A stretch of DNA of 64,000 nucleotides from Bacteroides sp. (GCA_015060765.1 SUXW01000002.1:141011-205010), one strand, 5' to 3'; shown: positions 18,720 through 27,966, counted from the first letter of the stretch. Numbers and translations are program-made. Notes: generated by a model from the sequence alone, not told the origin.

Positions 18720-19856
18720 ATGCCACGTATCTCAAGGTTACCCATCTTGTTGCTACTGCTCCTCCTGTCGTTGGGCACACAAGCCCAAGAAGAGCAGCGA
18801 GAAACGTTGCAACCCAACCGCAACCTCTTCTCCGCATTGGCCGGAGGGATTGAGGATGTGGGCGAAGGCATGGCACGTACCATCCGACACACCGGACGAA
18901 GAATACGCAAGGTGGTGAACAATGTGGATACCAACTACATCTCTCCCAACCGTTATAATTTAGCCTTCATGCTGGAGCACAGTACCTGGTACGAACACTA
19001 CCGCTTGGGCAGCAAGGCCAACGAGCGCCGACAGAGTTTGAACTTTGCGCCCAACATGGGTATGAAACTCGGAGTATACTTCGGTTGGCGATGGATATTC
19101 TTAGGATATACCTTCGATGTGGAAGACCTCTTCGGAGGCAACAAGAACAAAGCGGACAAGACCGAGATGTCGCTCAACATCTACAGTTCCAAGTTTGGTG
19201 TGGACCTGTACTACCGAAAAACCGGAAGCGACTTCAAAATACGCTCCTGCAACGGTTTCAATTTAAGTTCCCCTTTCAGGGAACAAGATTTCGGGGGACT
19301 CCAAAGCAAGATCAAGGGACTGAATGCCTACTGGATATTCAACCACCGCAAGTTCTCCTACCCTGCCGTGTATAGCCAGTCTACCAACCAACGGAAGAGC
19401 GCCGGTTCCCTAATGGCCGGTTTCTCCTACTCGCAACACTCCATCTATTTCGACTATACACAACTCCCGTCCGAAATGCAAAACGACCTCAATCCCAACC
19501 TCCGTTTCAGCAAGGTGAAATACTCGGACTATAGCTTGGGATTCGGGTACGGGTACAACTGGGTATTCCGAAAGAACTGGGTAGCCAATCTATCCCTGCT
19601 GCCCGGCATCGGCTTCAAGAAAGCCAAGATAGACGATGCGGAATACGACGACCGCCATTGGATAAAGGACATCAATTTCGACCTCATTACCCGTGCGGGC
19701 GTAACCTACAACAACAGCAAATATTTTGTAGGAGCCTCGTTGGTGATGCACACCTACGACTACCGCAAGACCAACCTTTCCGTTACCAATTCCTTTGGTA
19801 CCCTCCGCGTTTATGCCGGATTCAATTTCTGGAAGAAGCGAGAATATCGGGAATAA
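18720..19856 (+). CDS. DUF4421 outer-membrane-like protein
   Basis: 378 residues with a signal peptide (MPRISRLPILLLLLLLSLGTQAQ). From about residue 70 it matches the DUF4421 family pattern (VDTNYISPNRYNLAFMLEHS, MGMKLGVYFGWRWIFLGYTFDV, FGVDLYYRKTGSDFKIRS) and is predicted to be beta-rich, ending in an amphipathic strand. Probably an outer membrane barrel of unknown role. Confidence 0.78.
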   Translation: MPRISRLPILLLLLLLSLGTQAQEEQRETLQPNRNLFSALAGGIEDVGEGMARTIRHTGRRIRKVVNNVDTNYISPNRYNLAFMLEHSTWYEHYRLGSKANERRQSLNFAPNMGMKLGVYFGWRWIFLGYTFDVEDLFGGNKNKADKTEMSLNIYSSKFGVDLYYRKTGSDFKIRSCNGFNLSSPFREQDFGGLQSKIKGLNAYWIFNHRKFSYPAVYSQSTNQRKSAGSLMAGFSYSQHSIYFDYTQLPSEMQNDLNPNLRFSKVKYSDYSLGFGYGYNWVFRKNWVANLSLLPGIGFKKAKIDDAEYDDRHWIKDINFDLITRAGVTYNNSKYFVGASLVMHTYDYRKTNLSVTNSFGTLRVYAGFNFWKKREYRE

Positions 19857-20007
19857 TGGGTTCGAAATGTGAATGATATTTTCGAAAGTTTATCGCACGC
19901 TTCGACTTGTTTGAACGGTTTGTCGCATTTTTCGGGAGTACGAGCCGGGCATTGTTACATGATGCAATATGCATTTCTTCGGAGGCTTACATTATTGTAT
20001 AAAAAAT

Positions 20008-20039
20008 CGTTCCGCATCTTTTGGAGAAGATACGGAACG
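20008..20039. terminator. bidirectional terminator between DUF4421 and FadL-like genes
   Basis: A 13-bp stem with one mismatch (20008-20020 with 20027-20039) is flanked by T7 on the plus side (20040-20046) and A6 on the left (20001-20006), so it can terminate both convergent transcripts. Apart from this hairpin, 19857-20065 shows nothing convincing. Confidence 0.8.
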
Positions 20040-20065
20040 TTTTTTTGTTTTATGGGTAATTCCTA

Positions 20066-21637
20066 TTAGAAGCGAGCACCCAAAGTAAACACCAATTGAT
20101 GGCGAGAATTATCTACCGATGCGGCAGGGAGCAAGTCGTAGTCGCCCGTAGCGAAGTTATAGTTGCTATCGAATGCACAGAACTCGGACTTGTACATATC
20201 GTACTTGTAAGCCAAGTCGGCATAGAGCACACTACTTCTATAGCCCAAACCGAATGTTACGGTGTTCTTGGACTGGGTATTGTTGAACTCGGTGCTGGTG
20301 CTGTAGAGCGACAAGGCATTGTATGCATAGTCCTGGAATGCAGCTGTGGAGTAATTGTAACCGGCACGCAAACTAAATTGCGGAGCAAGGCGGGCTTCCA
20401 TACCTACTTTCAAGGTATGTACCCCTTTTAAGAATTCGTCCACATCTGCCTGGCCGCCCAGTTCATAACCGTCCATATCTTCCAACTTGGCGGCAGAATA
20501 GTCCTGATATTCATATTCGGCACCAATAGCCACCACATTACTCAATGTAGTACCCATGCTTACATTGAACTTCCATGGAGTAGCCATGCGATAATCGTAG
20601 ATCAGATAATCGGGATTCATCTTTTCGCTCAATGTCTGGGTATAGGATTCTCCGAAATAAGAGATGTCCGACTCCAATGTGGCGTTGTAGGCTTCCGACA
20701 AGTCGTACCAAGTCGGTGTATGTACGGCCAGACCGAAACGGAAAGGAGATTCCTCGAACGGACGGAAGATGGCACCTAACTTCAAATTAATGCCCGAACC
20801 ATCCAATTCGTATACATTATTCAAGGTATATCCTCCATTGGGGGCACCTTCATCATCGTTCAGATATTCTTTATACGATGAATAACGGTTGTAGTCCAAA
20901 TCGTGTACTCCCAAAGTGGCACCGATGTAGAAACGGTCTTCAATATTGAAAGCAACACTGAAATCGTACTGACGGATACCACCGGTTTCGCGACTGAAGT
21001 AGTTGTTGCTATCGCCCGGCCAACCGATAACGGCATCATCTGGATAGTCCACCAAACCGGTCATCACTCCCATGATACCCAATACCGGATACTGGTTCCA
21101 ATACTTGGTATAAGGATTGTTGGTTTCCAGCATATCATCGAAATCGGTCGGAGTAGTCATGCCCCATGCATTCATTTCATCGGCCAGATAATTGCTCTGC
21201 GACAATCCGTCCAAGGCACCACCTGCCGAGAACAAACGGTTGAAGTTCTTGCTCTTGTGGTAATTGAAACCGAAGTTCACGAAACGGAGCGAGGTATTGT
21301 TGCCTATCTTGTTGCTATACACAAAACCAATCTGATCGAGCGAGAAACGTGTACGGTCTTCTTTCATAGAAGTGCCATTGAACGTACTTTCGGTAGCGGT
21401 ATTGTTGACTCCAACTGTTACCGCCAAGTCGTTACTACGATAGATTCCCAAACCGGCCGGATTGGTCGACATCACAGACATGTCACCACCCAATGCACCC
21501 ATAGCACCTCCCATACCGATGTAACGCGCGGTACCGTTCAATTCACTGCCCAACACCCGTTCGGCATCGTATGCATTCTGCGCTATAGCGGTCGTCATGA
21601 ACAAGCAACCGCATGCAACCAATAAATTCTTTTTCAT
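20066..21637 (-). CDS. OmpP1/FadL-family outer membrane transport protein
   Basis: 523 residues with a signal peptide (MKKNLLVACGCLFMTTAIAQ). GTARYIGMGGAMGALGGDMSVMSTNPAGLGIYRSND is the FadL-type N-terminal hatch with the NPAG motif. The rest is a beta-barrel with tyrosine-rich strands and a C-terminal QLVFTLGARF strand. Family members import hydrophobic compounds; substrate here unknown. It lies 33 bp downstream of the Trp/His-rich secreted protein on the same strand, probably one transcript. Confidence 0.85.
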   Translation of the reverse strand: MKKNLLVACGCLFMTTAIAQNAYDAERVLGSELNGTARYIGMGGAMGALGGDMSVMSTNPAGLGIYRSNDLAVTVGVNNTATESTFNGTSMKEDRTRFSLDQIGFVYSNKIGNNTSLRFVNFGFNYHKSKNFNRLFSAGGALDGLSQSNYLADEMNAWGMTTPTDFDDMLETNNPYTKYWNQYPVLGIMGVMTGLVDYPDDAVIGWPGDSNNYFSRETGGIRQYDFSVAFNIEDRFYIGATLGVHDLDYNRYSSYKEYLNDDEGAPNGGYTLNNVYELDGSGINLKLGAIFRPFEESPFRFGLAVHTPTWYDLSEAYNATLESDISYFGESYTQTLSEKMNPDYLIYDYRMATPWKFNVSMGTTLSNVVAIGAEYEYQDYSAAKLEDMDGYELGGQADVDEFLKGVHTLKVGMEARLAPQFSLRAGYNYSTAAFQDYAYNALSLYSTSTEFNNTQSKNTVTFGLGYRSSVLYADLAYKYDMYKSEFCAFDSNYNFATGDYDLLPAASVDNSRHQLVFTLGARF

Positions 21638-21670
21638 ATATCGATAGTTTTTGTTTGTACTACATATTTA

Positions 21671-23077
21671 TTATCTTCTGCCACTACGGGAACCACCACC
21701 GCCACCGGAACGGGAACTGCCGCCACCGGAAGAAGAACGTGAAGAACCGCCTCCTGAAGAGAATGAGCTACCCGATGAACGACTGCTACTACTGCTGCTA
21801 CGATAGGACGAGTTGTCGCGTGAGCTTCTGGAAGAAGAACTGCTGCGATAGCTTCCATTACCCGAAGAGTTACCCGAACTTCTGCGTTGGTAGGTAGACT
21901 CTGAACGGTTGTTCACACTGCTTCGTGTACTGCTCGGACGATTGTAGGATGAACCTCTACTTTCTGTAGAGCGTACATAAGTATTGTTGTTGGAACGACG
22001 TACACCGGCTGCATCGCGAACACTGGTTGCTTCTCCGTTGCGGTTGCGTACAGCAGAAGTACGCGGACGTACTGAATTCGGATTATCGCTGGCAGAACGC
22101 ACTACACGACCGGTAGTTGTTCTACGCACACGCTGTTGGTTGGCATCGCCTCGGCTTACGTTAGTACCGTTGGCTCTTCTACTCTGACGGACTGCCGTAT
22201 TCGAGTCACGTCCCGAACGGGAAGCCGTTGACACCTGACGACGACTGCTGGAAGAAGCCAAGTTGTTGCGGTTGATGCTGCTTTGGTATCGGCCTGCATG
22301 GATGCCCGGACGAACGGCACTGGAACCGTAACGGCCATGACCGCCTCCCCAATAACCGCCTACACCTGCATACCACGGACCATGGTGATGGTGATGATGC
22401 CAATGCGGATACCAATGGTGATGATGATGTCCCCAATAGCCGCCCCAATAACCGGCTCCCCAATAACCGGGACCGTACCAACTGTCCCACCAAGGAGAAT
22501 ACCAGCTATACGACCAACTGCTACCCCAAGGATAGTTCCATCGCCAATCCCACCACAAACGGTTGCTGTAAGTAGGGAAAACATAAGCATACAATCCATT
22601 GTCGAACACGTTCCATTCCCAGGAAGGAAGTGTATAGACTACATCCCAATACAACGGACTGCTTACCGGAATAGCAAAGTACGGGTTACGGAAACGGATG
22701 ATACGCATGGCGTATTCATAATCATCTTGCGAACCTTCAAAACCATTCACCCATTCTCCTCTTTCGCTATAAGGCTTTTCTTCGATATAGAGTGTATCGT
22801 TCTCGTATTCGAACGTATTGTCGCGAGAAGTGTACCGACGGTTGTATTCGTCCACATCGCGTACATTACCTTGTACATCCTTTACCACTACTGTAGCACC
22901 CGGAGCTGCATATACCGTAGTCGGAGCTTTTTCTTTCTCTACCACGACCTTGGCTGGAGTACCCGTAGTCACCTTCTTTTCCGTCTTTTTCTTGGGAACG
23001 AAATACAGGTCGTCTTGAGCCATAGAGAGAAGAGGCAAGCTCATCATCACTATCCATGCAAATACCATCTTTTTCAT
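21671..23077 (-). CDS. secreted His/Trp/Tyr-rich and Ser/Arg/Gly-rich low-complexity protein
   Basis: 468 residues from the ATG at 23077, chosen because MKKMVFAWIVMMSLPLLSMAQ is a clear signal peptide. Residues about 25-160 look folded. About 160-240 are almost only Trp, Tyr, Gly, Ser, Pro and His, with runs of five and six His. The C-terminal 200 residues are Arg/Ser/Asn-rich and end in Ser-Gly-Arg repeats. No known domain. Cell-envelope or extracellular location is likely, with metal or polymer binding possible. A -7 box lies at 23119-23126. Confidence 0.75.
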   Translation of the reverse strand: MKKMVFAWIVMMSLPLLSMAQDDLYFVPKKKTEKKVTTGTPAKVVVEKEKAPTTVYAAPGATVVVKDVQGNVRDVDEYNRRYTSRDNTFEYENDTLYIEEKPYSERGEWVNGFEGSQDDYEYAMRIIRFRNPYFAIPVSSPLYWDVVYTLPSWEWNVFDNGLYAYVFPTYSNRLWWDWRWNYPWGSSWSYSWYSPWWDSWYGPGYWGAGYWGGYWGHHHHHWYPHWHHHHHHGPWYAGVGGYWGGGHGRYGSSAVRPGIHAGRYQSSINRNNLASSSSRRQVSTASRSGRDSNTAVRQSRRANGTNVSRGDANQQRVRRTTTGRVVRSASDNPNSVRPRTSAVRNRNGEATSVRDAAGVRRSNNNTYVRSTESRGSSYNRPSSTRSSVNNRSESTYQRRSSGNSSGNGSYRSSSSSRSSRDNSSYRSSSSSSRSSGSSFSSGGGSSRSSSGGGSSRSGGGGGSRSGRR

Positions 23078-23118
23078 ATTCTTATCCTTTATGTGGTTAT
23101 TATCTATTTTTCTCGATA

Positions 23119-23126
23119 CAAAAATA
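23119..23126 (-). promoter_or_regulatory. -7 promoter box for the His/Trp-rich protein and FadL operon
   Basis: On the minus strand this reads TATTTTTG, 41 bp before the ATG at 23077. Upstream lie three direct repeats (see 23134-23183). Confidence 0.5.
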
Positions 23127-23133
23127 AGGAGGT

Positions 23134-23183
23134 ATTTCCATCCAAAATAGAGAATTTCCCTATTCCTTGGTAGGGATTTCCCT
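23134..23183 (-). promoter_or_regulatory. three direct repeats, probable activator sites
   Basis: On the minus strand GGAAAT recurs three times (plus-strand ATTTCC at 23134, 23154 and 23176), the two upstream copies as TAGGGAAAT. Spacing is 20 and 22 bp, about two helical turns, and the sites lie directly upstream of the -7 box. This resembles binding sites for response regulators that use direct repeats. The regulator is unknown. Confidence 0.4.
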
Positions 23184-23214
23184 ATTTCTTGTCTTATCAT
23201 AACAAATAAACCTT

Positions 23215-23222
23215 TATCTTTG
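23215..23222 (+). promoter_or_regulatory. -7 promoter box for prmA
   Basis: TATCTTTG, 23 bp before the prmA ATG at 23246. Confidence 0.5.
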
Positions 23223-23245
23223 TCGAGAAATCAGTATGTAAAGAT

Positions 23246-24091
23246 ATGAAATATTTTGAAGTGACATTTACCACAGAGCCATGCAACGAGATTGTAACCG
23301 ATGTAATCTCGGCTATGGCGGGCGAAATAGGTTTCGAGAGTTTTGTTGAATGGGAAAAGGGTGTACAGGCTTACATCCAACAATCGTTGTTCAATGAAGA
23401 GGCACTGAAGGGAATGGTAGCCGATTTCCCATTGCCCGACACATCCATTACCTATACCATCCAGGAAGCGGAAGACAAGGACTGGAACGAGGAATGGGAA
23501 AAGAATTTCTTCCAACCCATCGTGATAGGCGACCGTTGTTGCATCCACAGTACTTTCCATAAAGATACTCCGAAAACGGAATACGAAATCCTGATCAATC
23601 CGCAGATGGCTTTCGGTACCGGTCACCACGAAACAACCAGTTCCATTATCTGCGAACTGCTTGATGCCGACTTGCAAGGCAAATCCGTACTCGACATGGG
23701 ATGCGGCACTTCCATCTTAGCCATTCTGGCATCTATGCGGGGAGCCAATCCTGTTACCGCCATCGACATAGACGACTGGTGCGTAAACAATTCACGCGAC
23801 AACATCGCCTTGAACGGCATAAGCAACATTACCGTGGAACTGGGTGATGCCAACCTTTTAGAAGGACGTGCTCCTTTCGATGTGATTATAGCCAACATCA
23901 ACCGCAACATCCTCCTGGCCGACATGCCCCAATATGCTGCCTGCATGCATTCCGGGTCCGAACTTTACATGAGTGGATTTTATCTGGAAGATATTCCGGC
24001 CATCCGCGAGAAAGCCGAAAGCCTGGGCATGACCTTTGTGCATCACCGTGAGAAAAACAATTGGGTTGCAGTGAAGTTTGTGATGGAATAG
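23246..24091 (+). CDS. prmA: PrmA, ribosomal protein L11 methyltransferase
   Basis: 281 residues. DKDWNEEWEKNFFQPIVIGDRCCI, LINPQMAFGTGHHETTSSIICELL and the SAM-binding VLDMGCGTSILAILASMRGA are diagnostic, with IIANINRNILL as the motif IV segment (N-[IL]-N). It trimethylates L11 at several amino groups. Monocistronic. Confidence 0.94.
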   Translation: MKYFEVTFTTEPCNEIVTDVISAMAGEIGFESFVEWEKGVQAYIQQSLFNEEALKGMVADFPLPDTSITYTIQEAEDKDWNEEWEKNFFQPIVIGDRCCIHSTFHKDTPKTEYEILINPQMAFGTGHHETTSSIICELLDADLQGKSVLDMGCGTSILAILASMRGANPVTAIDIDDWCVNNSRDNIALNGISNITVELGDANLLEGRAPFDVIIANINRNILLADMPQYAACMHSGSELYMSGFYLEDIPAIREKAESLGMTFVHHREKNNWVAVKFVME

Positions 24092-24164
24092 TCTATTTGC
24101 TTTGTATTCTTTATAATACTTTTTCACAAGAAACACCTATTACAGAGAAAAAAAACGCATTTTT

Positions 24165-24276
24165 ACCTACATCCCTACAGCGGCTTTGTGTATCAAGATG
24201 TTAACCCTTACGGGAGGTTGATTTTCCCTACATGAATAGGCTTTTTTCCCTACATTAATAGGTGTTTTACCTACAT
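24165..24276. repeat. CCCTACAT repeats with 21-22-bp period
   Basis: ACCTACAT/CCCTACAT occurs at 24165, 24226, 24248 and 24269, the last three spaced 22 and 21 bp, each preceded by a T-run. The gap 24092-24408 lies between the converging ends of prmA and the muramidase, so these are not in an ordinary promoter position. No ORF or clear terminator is visible here. Confidence 0.55.
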
Positions 24277-24307
24277 TTTTTGAATAATAACAGTAGTTCT
24301 AAAACCT

Positions 24308-24391
24308 AATCAGCGACGGCGACCGACGAATCAGCGTCGGCGATTACAGAAACGGCGACGCGGATTACAGAAACGGCGATGCTGATTTGGT
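24308..24391. repeat. four imperfect 21-bp GC-rich tandem units
   Basis: Units at 24308, 24329, 24350 and 24371, each of the form AAnCnGCGnCGGCGnnnnnnG. Units 2 and 3 share GATTACAG ends; units 3 and 4 share AAACGGCGA starts. The outer ends AATCAGC and GCTGATT are inverted, so the array could fold. It is much richer in GC than its surroundings. Function unknown. Confidence 0.6.
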
Positions 24392-24408
24392 TTTTCGTAC
24401 ACATAAAA

Positions 24409-25305
24409 CTACTTTATCAATAGGCTATCCAACTGTTTTAAAGTACCGTTGAATACATTCAAGTCCACCCGTTTGTCGATACCCGGAAGTGTTCCTGCAT
24501 CGTGATGTTGCCAGAATTGCCACTCGCCTTTGTACTCCACCGAGTCTACATAGTAATGGGCAATCCAATAAGGATAACTGTTGAACACTGAATCGTTCAG
24601 ATAACTGGTCTTGAATCGATAAGATGTATAAATGATGGGCTTTACACCGTAATGTCTTTCCACCTTCTGCAACCATATCTTCAAGTCTTTCCGAAGTTTG
24701 TCCATATCCCTGCTTTTCTTTTCGATATCGAGAACAGGTGGTAAATCACCAGCTTGCAGGTCGACAGAGCGGATGAAGAAGTCGGCCTGACGGACGGCAT
24801 CGGTCTTGGGATTATAGAAATGATAGGCTCCCCGAATAAAACCGTTGGCACGGGCTGAATCGAAATTAGCGGTGAAATGATTATCTGCAAAATCCCCTCC
24901 TTCTGTAGCTTTCATAAACAGGAAACGGATGGGGAACTGGGAAGTCCGTGTCTGCGAAAGCATCTTCCAGTCTATCGTACCCTGATGATGAGAAATGTCT
25001 ATCCCGTGTACATAGTATCCGGATGGCATACAGACACCGTAGCCTTTCAAACCGTAGCACGGTTTCCAACGATAGGCATACGGACGGATAAAGAAATAAT
25101 AGAATAAGGCTATGAAAGCAACCGCAATCACTCCCATCAGTATGTAATACAACCATTGGGGTACTTCCCACTTCTTGGCTATCTTCTTCTTTTTGGGTAC
25201 ACCCTTCCGCTGCGTCCTACGGGACGTAGTAGAAGTTGTCTTGCGAGAAACGGTTCCTTTGCCCGACTTCTTCGGAGGGGTGGTTTTGGATTGCTTGTTC
25301 TTCAT
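24409..25305 (-). CDS. GH25 muramidase, membrane-anchored
   Basis: 298 residues from the ATG at 25305. A very basic N-terminus (Lys/Arg/Thr, residues 1-45) precedes one membrane helix (about 50-72), then the GH25 domain: HGIDISHHQGTIDWK, KATEG, GAYHFYNP and PPVLDIEKK with the catalytic Asp/Glu, and YWIAHYYVD. Type II orientation would place the muramidase in the periplasm. A longer reading to 25344 runs through a hairpin repeat and is probably artefactual. Confidence 0.86.
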   Translation of the reverse strand: MKNKQSKTTPPKKSGKGTVSRKTTSTTSRRTQRKGVPKKKKIAKKWEVPQWLYYILMGVIAVAFIALFYYFFIRPYAYRWKPCYGLKGYGVCMPSGYYVHGIDISHHQGTIDWKMLSQTRTSQFPIRFLFMKATEGGDFADNHFTANFDSARANGFIRGAYHFYNPKTDAVRQADFFIRSVDLQAGDLPPVLDIEKKSRDMDKLRKDLKIWLQKVERHYGVKPIIYTSYRFKTSYLNDSVFNSYPYWIAHYYVDSVEYKGEWQFWQHHDAGTLPGIDKRVDLNVFNGTLKQLDSLLIK

Positions 25306-25312
25306 ACATAAA

Positions 25313-25345
25313 AGTGTCATTCTGAACCTTGTCCAGAATGACACT
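25313..25345. terminator. REP-like hairpin, probable terminator after pfp
   Basis: A perfect 12-bp stem (25313-25324 with 25334-25345, 9-nt loop) with TTTT following on the minus strand. Same outer sequence as the kor terminator stem. It lies only 7 bp upstream of the muramidase ATG, so it may also mask that ribosome site. Confidence 0.65.
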
Positions 25346-25373
25346 TATCTTATAATCGGATGATAATCATCAA

Positions 25374-27017
25374 TTACTTAGCTTGTTCCAACTGCAATGT
25401 CTTGGTCGGTTCATCGCATACTTCTGTCGGTCCGAAGTATTGGATTGGACCCGGATATACATAGCATGTTTCCTTAGCCCATTCTTCACGGCAAGCGGCA
25501 AACTTCTTGAATGGAGCACCATCCAACTTCACCAAAGCCTTTTGGATAACCGGCTTCATTTCTCCGTGACGACGTTCCATATTCATCATCATGGTAATGG
25601 GCACACCACCTGCAATCCATTCTTCGGCAGGAGCAGTAGTGTTGCGTACAGAAGACATATAACCTGTCTTACCGTTGGCAATCAACATAGATGCTGTATA
25701 ACCCAATGAGTAGCAATAGTCTGCATCGAAGTTAGAAGGAGCAGCACAACGGCCTTCGTAACCGAAGAAGTGATGCTGAGCAGCAAACTTGCCTACATAC
25801 TTGCCTTCTTCCTTCCATTGAGCCAACTTAACGGCTACCATATCAGAAAGCAACTTTTCTGTTTCAATCAAAGAAACCTGTACGTTACCGTGCGGGTCAC
25901 GGTCGAGTGTAAGCTGACGAGCTACACCTTCCGGCAAAGAAGCATAGATATCAGCATTTTCCTTTGACAACTTGCTGATGATGTATTCACGTTGTTGTGA
26001 CTTCTTCACCATAGCAAATTCAGCAGCGTTGTGAGCCAAGAAGTCGTTCAATTCAGCGATCAACTTCTTCATGGCAGGAATGAATTCAATCAAGCCTTCC
26101 GGAATCAATACTGTACCGAAGTTGTTTCCTTCAGCAGCACGAGTAGCAACAGCCTGTGCAATGTAAGTCACTACATCGTCCAAAGACATGTTGTTGGCTT
26201 CTACTTCTTCTGATACAATACACAAGTTAGGCTGAACCTGCAAAGCACATTCCAAAGCAATGTGAGAAGCAGAACGACCCATCAACTTGATGAAGTGCCA
26301 GTACTTACGTGATGAGTTACAGTCACGTTGGATGTTACCAATCATTTCAGAGTAAGTCTTACAAGCTGTATCGAAACCGAATGAAGTTTCAATCATTTCG
26401 TTCTTCAAGTCACCGTCGATAGTCTTCGGACAACCGATTACCTGTACGCCATACTTCTTGGCTGCATAATATTCGGCCAATACACAAGCATTGGTATTGG
26501 AGTCGTCACCACCGATGATAACCAAGGCATTGATGCCCAACTCCTTGATAATTTCGTAACCCTTTTCAAACTGGTCTTCCTTTTCCAATTTGGTACGTCC
26601 CGAGCCAATGATATCGAAACCACCGGTATTGCGGTATTCTTCCACGATTTCAGCAGTCAGTTCCATGTACTTATGGTCAACCAATCCACCAGGACCCAAA
26701 ATGAAACCATACAATTTGCTGTCCTTGTTCAATTTCTTGATACCATCGAACAGACCTGAAATAACGTTGTGACCACCAGGAGCCTGTCCACCCGACAAGA
26801 TAACACCTACATTGATAGCAGGGTATTCTACAGCTTCGCCTTCAACGAATTGAATCAACGGCATGCCGTATGTGTTAGGGAACAAAGCCTTGATGGCTTC
26901 CTGGTCAGCAACCGATTGGGTTGCTTCGCCTTCCTTTGCTATAACAGCGCCTTTCAACGCTTTAGGAAGTTTGGGCTGATAAGCAGCTCTGGCAATTTGC
27001 AATGCACTTTTTGTCAT
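25374..27017 (-). CDS. pfp: diphosphate--fructose-6-phosphate 1-phosphotransferase (PPi-PFK)
   Basis: 547 residues, the long PPi-PFK form. [46 protein letters not shown] and [20 protein letters not shown] are the phosphofructokinase core; the GGDD sequence is that of pyrophosphate-dependent rather than ATP-dependent enzymes. [10 protein letters not shown] and [16 protein letters not shown] bind fructose 6-phosphate. It is the reversible glycolytic enzyme common in anaerobic Bacteroidetes. Single gene. Confidence 0.94.
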   Translation of the reverse strand: MTKSALQIARAAYQPKLPKALKGAVIAKEGEATQSVADQEAIKALFPNTYGMPLIQFVEGEAVEYPAINVGVILSGGQAPGGHNVISGLFDGIKKLNKDSKLYGFILGPGGLVDHKYMELTAEIVEEYRNTGGFDIIGSGRTKLEKEDQFEKGYEIIKELGINALVIIGGDDSNTNACVLAEYYAAKKYGVQVIGCPKTIDGDLKNEMIETSFGFDTACKTYSEMIGNIQRDCNSSRKYWHFIKLMGRSASHIALECALQVQPNLCIVSEEVEANNMSLDDVVTYIAQAVATRAAEGNNFGTVLIPEGLIEFIPAMKKLIAELNDFLAHNAAEFAMVKKSQQREYIISKLSKENADIYASLPEGVARQLTLDRDPHGNVQVSLIETEKLLSDMVAVKLAQWKEEGKYVGKFAAQHHFFGYEGRCAAPSNFDADYCYSLGYTASMLIANGKTGYMSSVRNTTAPAEEWIAGGVPITMMMNMERRHGEMKPVIQKALVKLDGAPFKKFAACREEWAKETCYVYPGPIQYFGPTEVCDEPTKTLQLEQAK

Positions 27018-27110
27018 ATATTTCTTTATTTAAAGGTGTACTTTTTTAAATTTAGAGCGCAAATTTCGTTCTTTTTTTGCAAATATAAAAACGTAACCAA
27101 ATAAAAATGC

Positions 27111-27118
27111 TATCTTTG
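27111..27118 (+). promoter_or_regulatory. -7 promoter box upstream of 27159
   Basis: TATCTTTG, 40 bp before the ATG at 27159. Confidence 0.45.
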
Positions 27119-27158
27119 AACCGAAATTAAGTATCAATTCATTAAAACTTCATTAATT

Positions 27159-27398
27159 ATGGCAAGTAGAAAAGATTTAAAGAAAAACATTCAGTATATA
27201 GCAAACGATTTGTTCCTCGCAAGTCTGATAGAAGGTGTAAACCGTGAAGCTGTCATTGAATCCGTACAAAACGTATTGGCTTTGATACCACGCATCAGCC
27301 ACACACAACCGGGTAATGTAAAAGGATATTACAAGAAGTTGTACGAAGACCTAAACAAGGAAGTGGAAAAGGTAGCAGCCGAATTGGATAAAGCATAA
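27159..27398 (+). CDS. conserved small helical protein, function unknown
   Basis: 79 residues, mostly helical and charged (MASRKDLKKNIQYIANDLF start, YYKKLYEDLNKEVEKVAAELDKA end). No signal peptide or cysteine. It is 4 bp upstream of the acyltransferase gene and surely shares its transcript. I do not recognise a named family. Confidence 0.75.
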   Translation: MASRKDLKKNIQYIANDLFLASLIEGVNREAVIESVQNVLALIPRISHTQPGNVKGYYKKLYEDLNKEVEKVAAELDKA

Positions 27399-27402
27399 GC
27401 CT

Positions 27403-27960
27403 ATGAAGAAAGCGATTTGTGGCTTTATTTATTATAAGTTGCTGGGATGGAAAACCAATGTAACTGTTCCCGACCCTGACAAATATATAATCTGCGCTGC
27501 ACCACACACCAGTAATTGGGATTTGTTTATCGGCAAATTATTCTACGGGGCCATCGGACGTGAAACCGGTTTCATGATGAAGAAAGAATGGTTCTTCTGG
27601 CCATTGGGTCCCATCTTCCGATGGATGGGAGGTATTGCCGTAGACCGTAGCAAACGTACTTCGTTGGTAGACCAAGTTATCCAAATAGCCAAAGAAAGCA
27701 AGGTATTCCATCTAGCCATCACTCCTGAAGGTACCCGCAAGGCTAACCCCAACTGGAAAAAAGGATTCTATCACATCGCTGTAGGAGCAGGCATTCCCAT
27801 CATGTTGATTGGCATTGATTATACTAAAAAATGCATCTCTGCCACCAAGATGTTCGAACCAACCGGCGACATCAATAAAGACATGAAGGAAATCAAACGG
27901 TATTACAAGGATTTCAAAGGAAAGATTCCGGCGAACTTTAGTTTAGGGGATATTGATTAG
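27403..27960 (+). CDS. PlsC-like acyltransferase
   Basis: 185 residues. HTSNWD is the HX4D catalytic motif (about residue 31), GGIAVDRSKR the acyl-acceptor block and ITPEGTRKANPNWKKGFYHIA the EGTR motif. Short single-domain 1-acylglycerol-3-phosphate acyltransferase type; the acceptor could also be another lipid. Followed by a terminator. Confidence 0.86.
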   Translation: MKKAICGFIYYKLLGWKTNVTVPDPDKYIICAAPHTSNWDLFIGKLFYGAIGRETGFMMKKEWFFWPLGPIFRWMGGIAVDRSKRTSLVDQVIQIAKESKVFHLAITPEGTRKANPNWKKGFYHIAVGAGIPIMLIGIDYTKKCISATKMFEPTGDINKDMKEIKRYYKDFKGKIPANFSLGDID

Positions 27961-27966
27961 ACATAT

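Noticed and set aside
19869..20069. 66-codon plus-strand frame after the DUF4421 gene
   Set aside because: It runs through the bidirectional terminator at 20008-20039, and its composition is not protein-like.
24308..24391. Possible small CRISPR or coding heptad array at the GC-rich repeat
   Set aside because: No unique spacers; the frame that reads Arg-rich heptads has stops just upstream and downstream, and no start codon.
25306..25344. Upstream start for the muramidase
   Set aside because: The added residues are encoded by the palindromic hairpin and do not resemble a leader; the ATG at 25305 fits the basic N-terminus.
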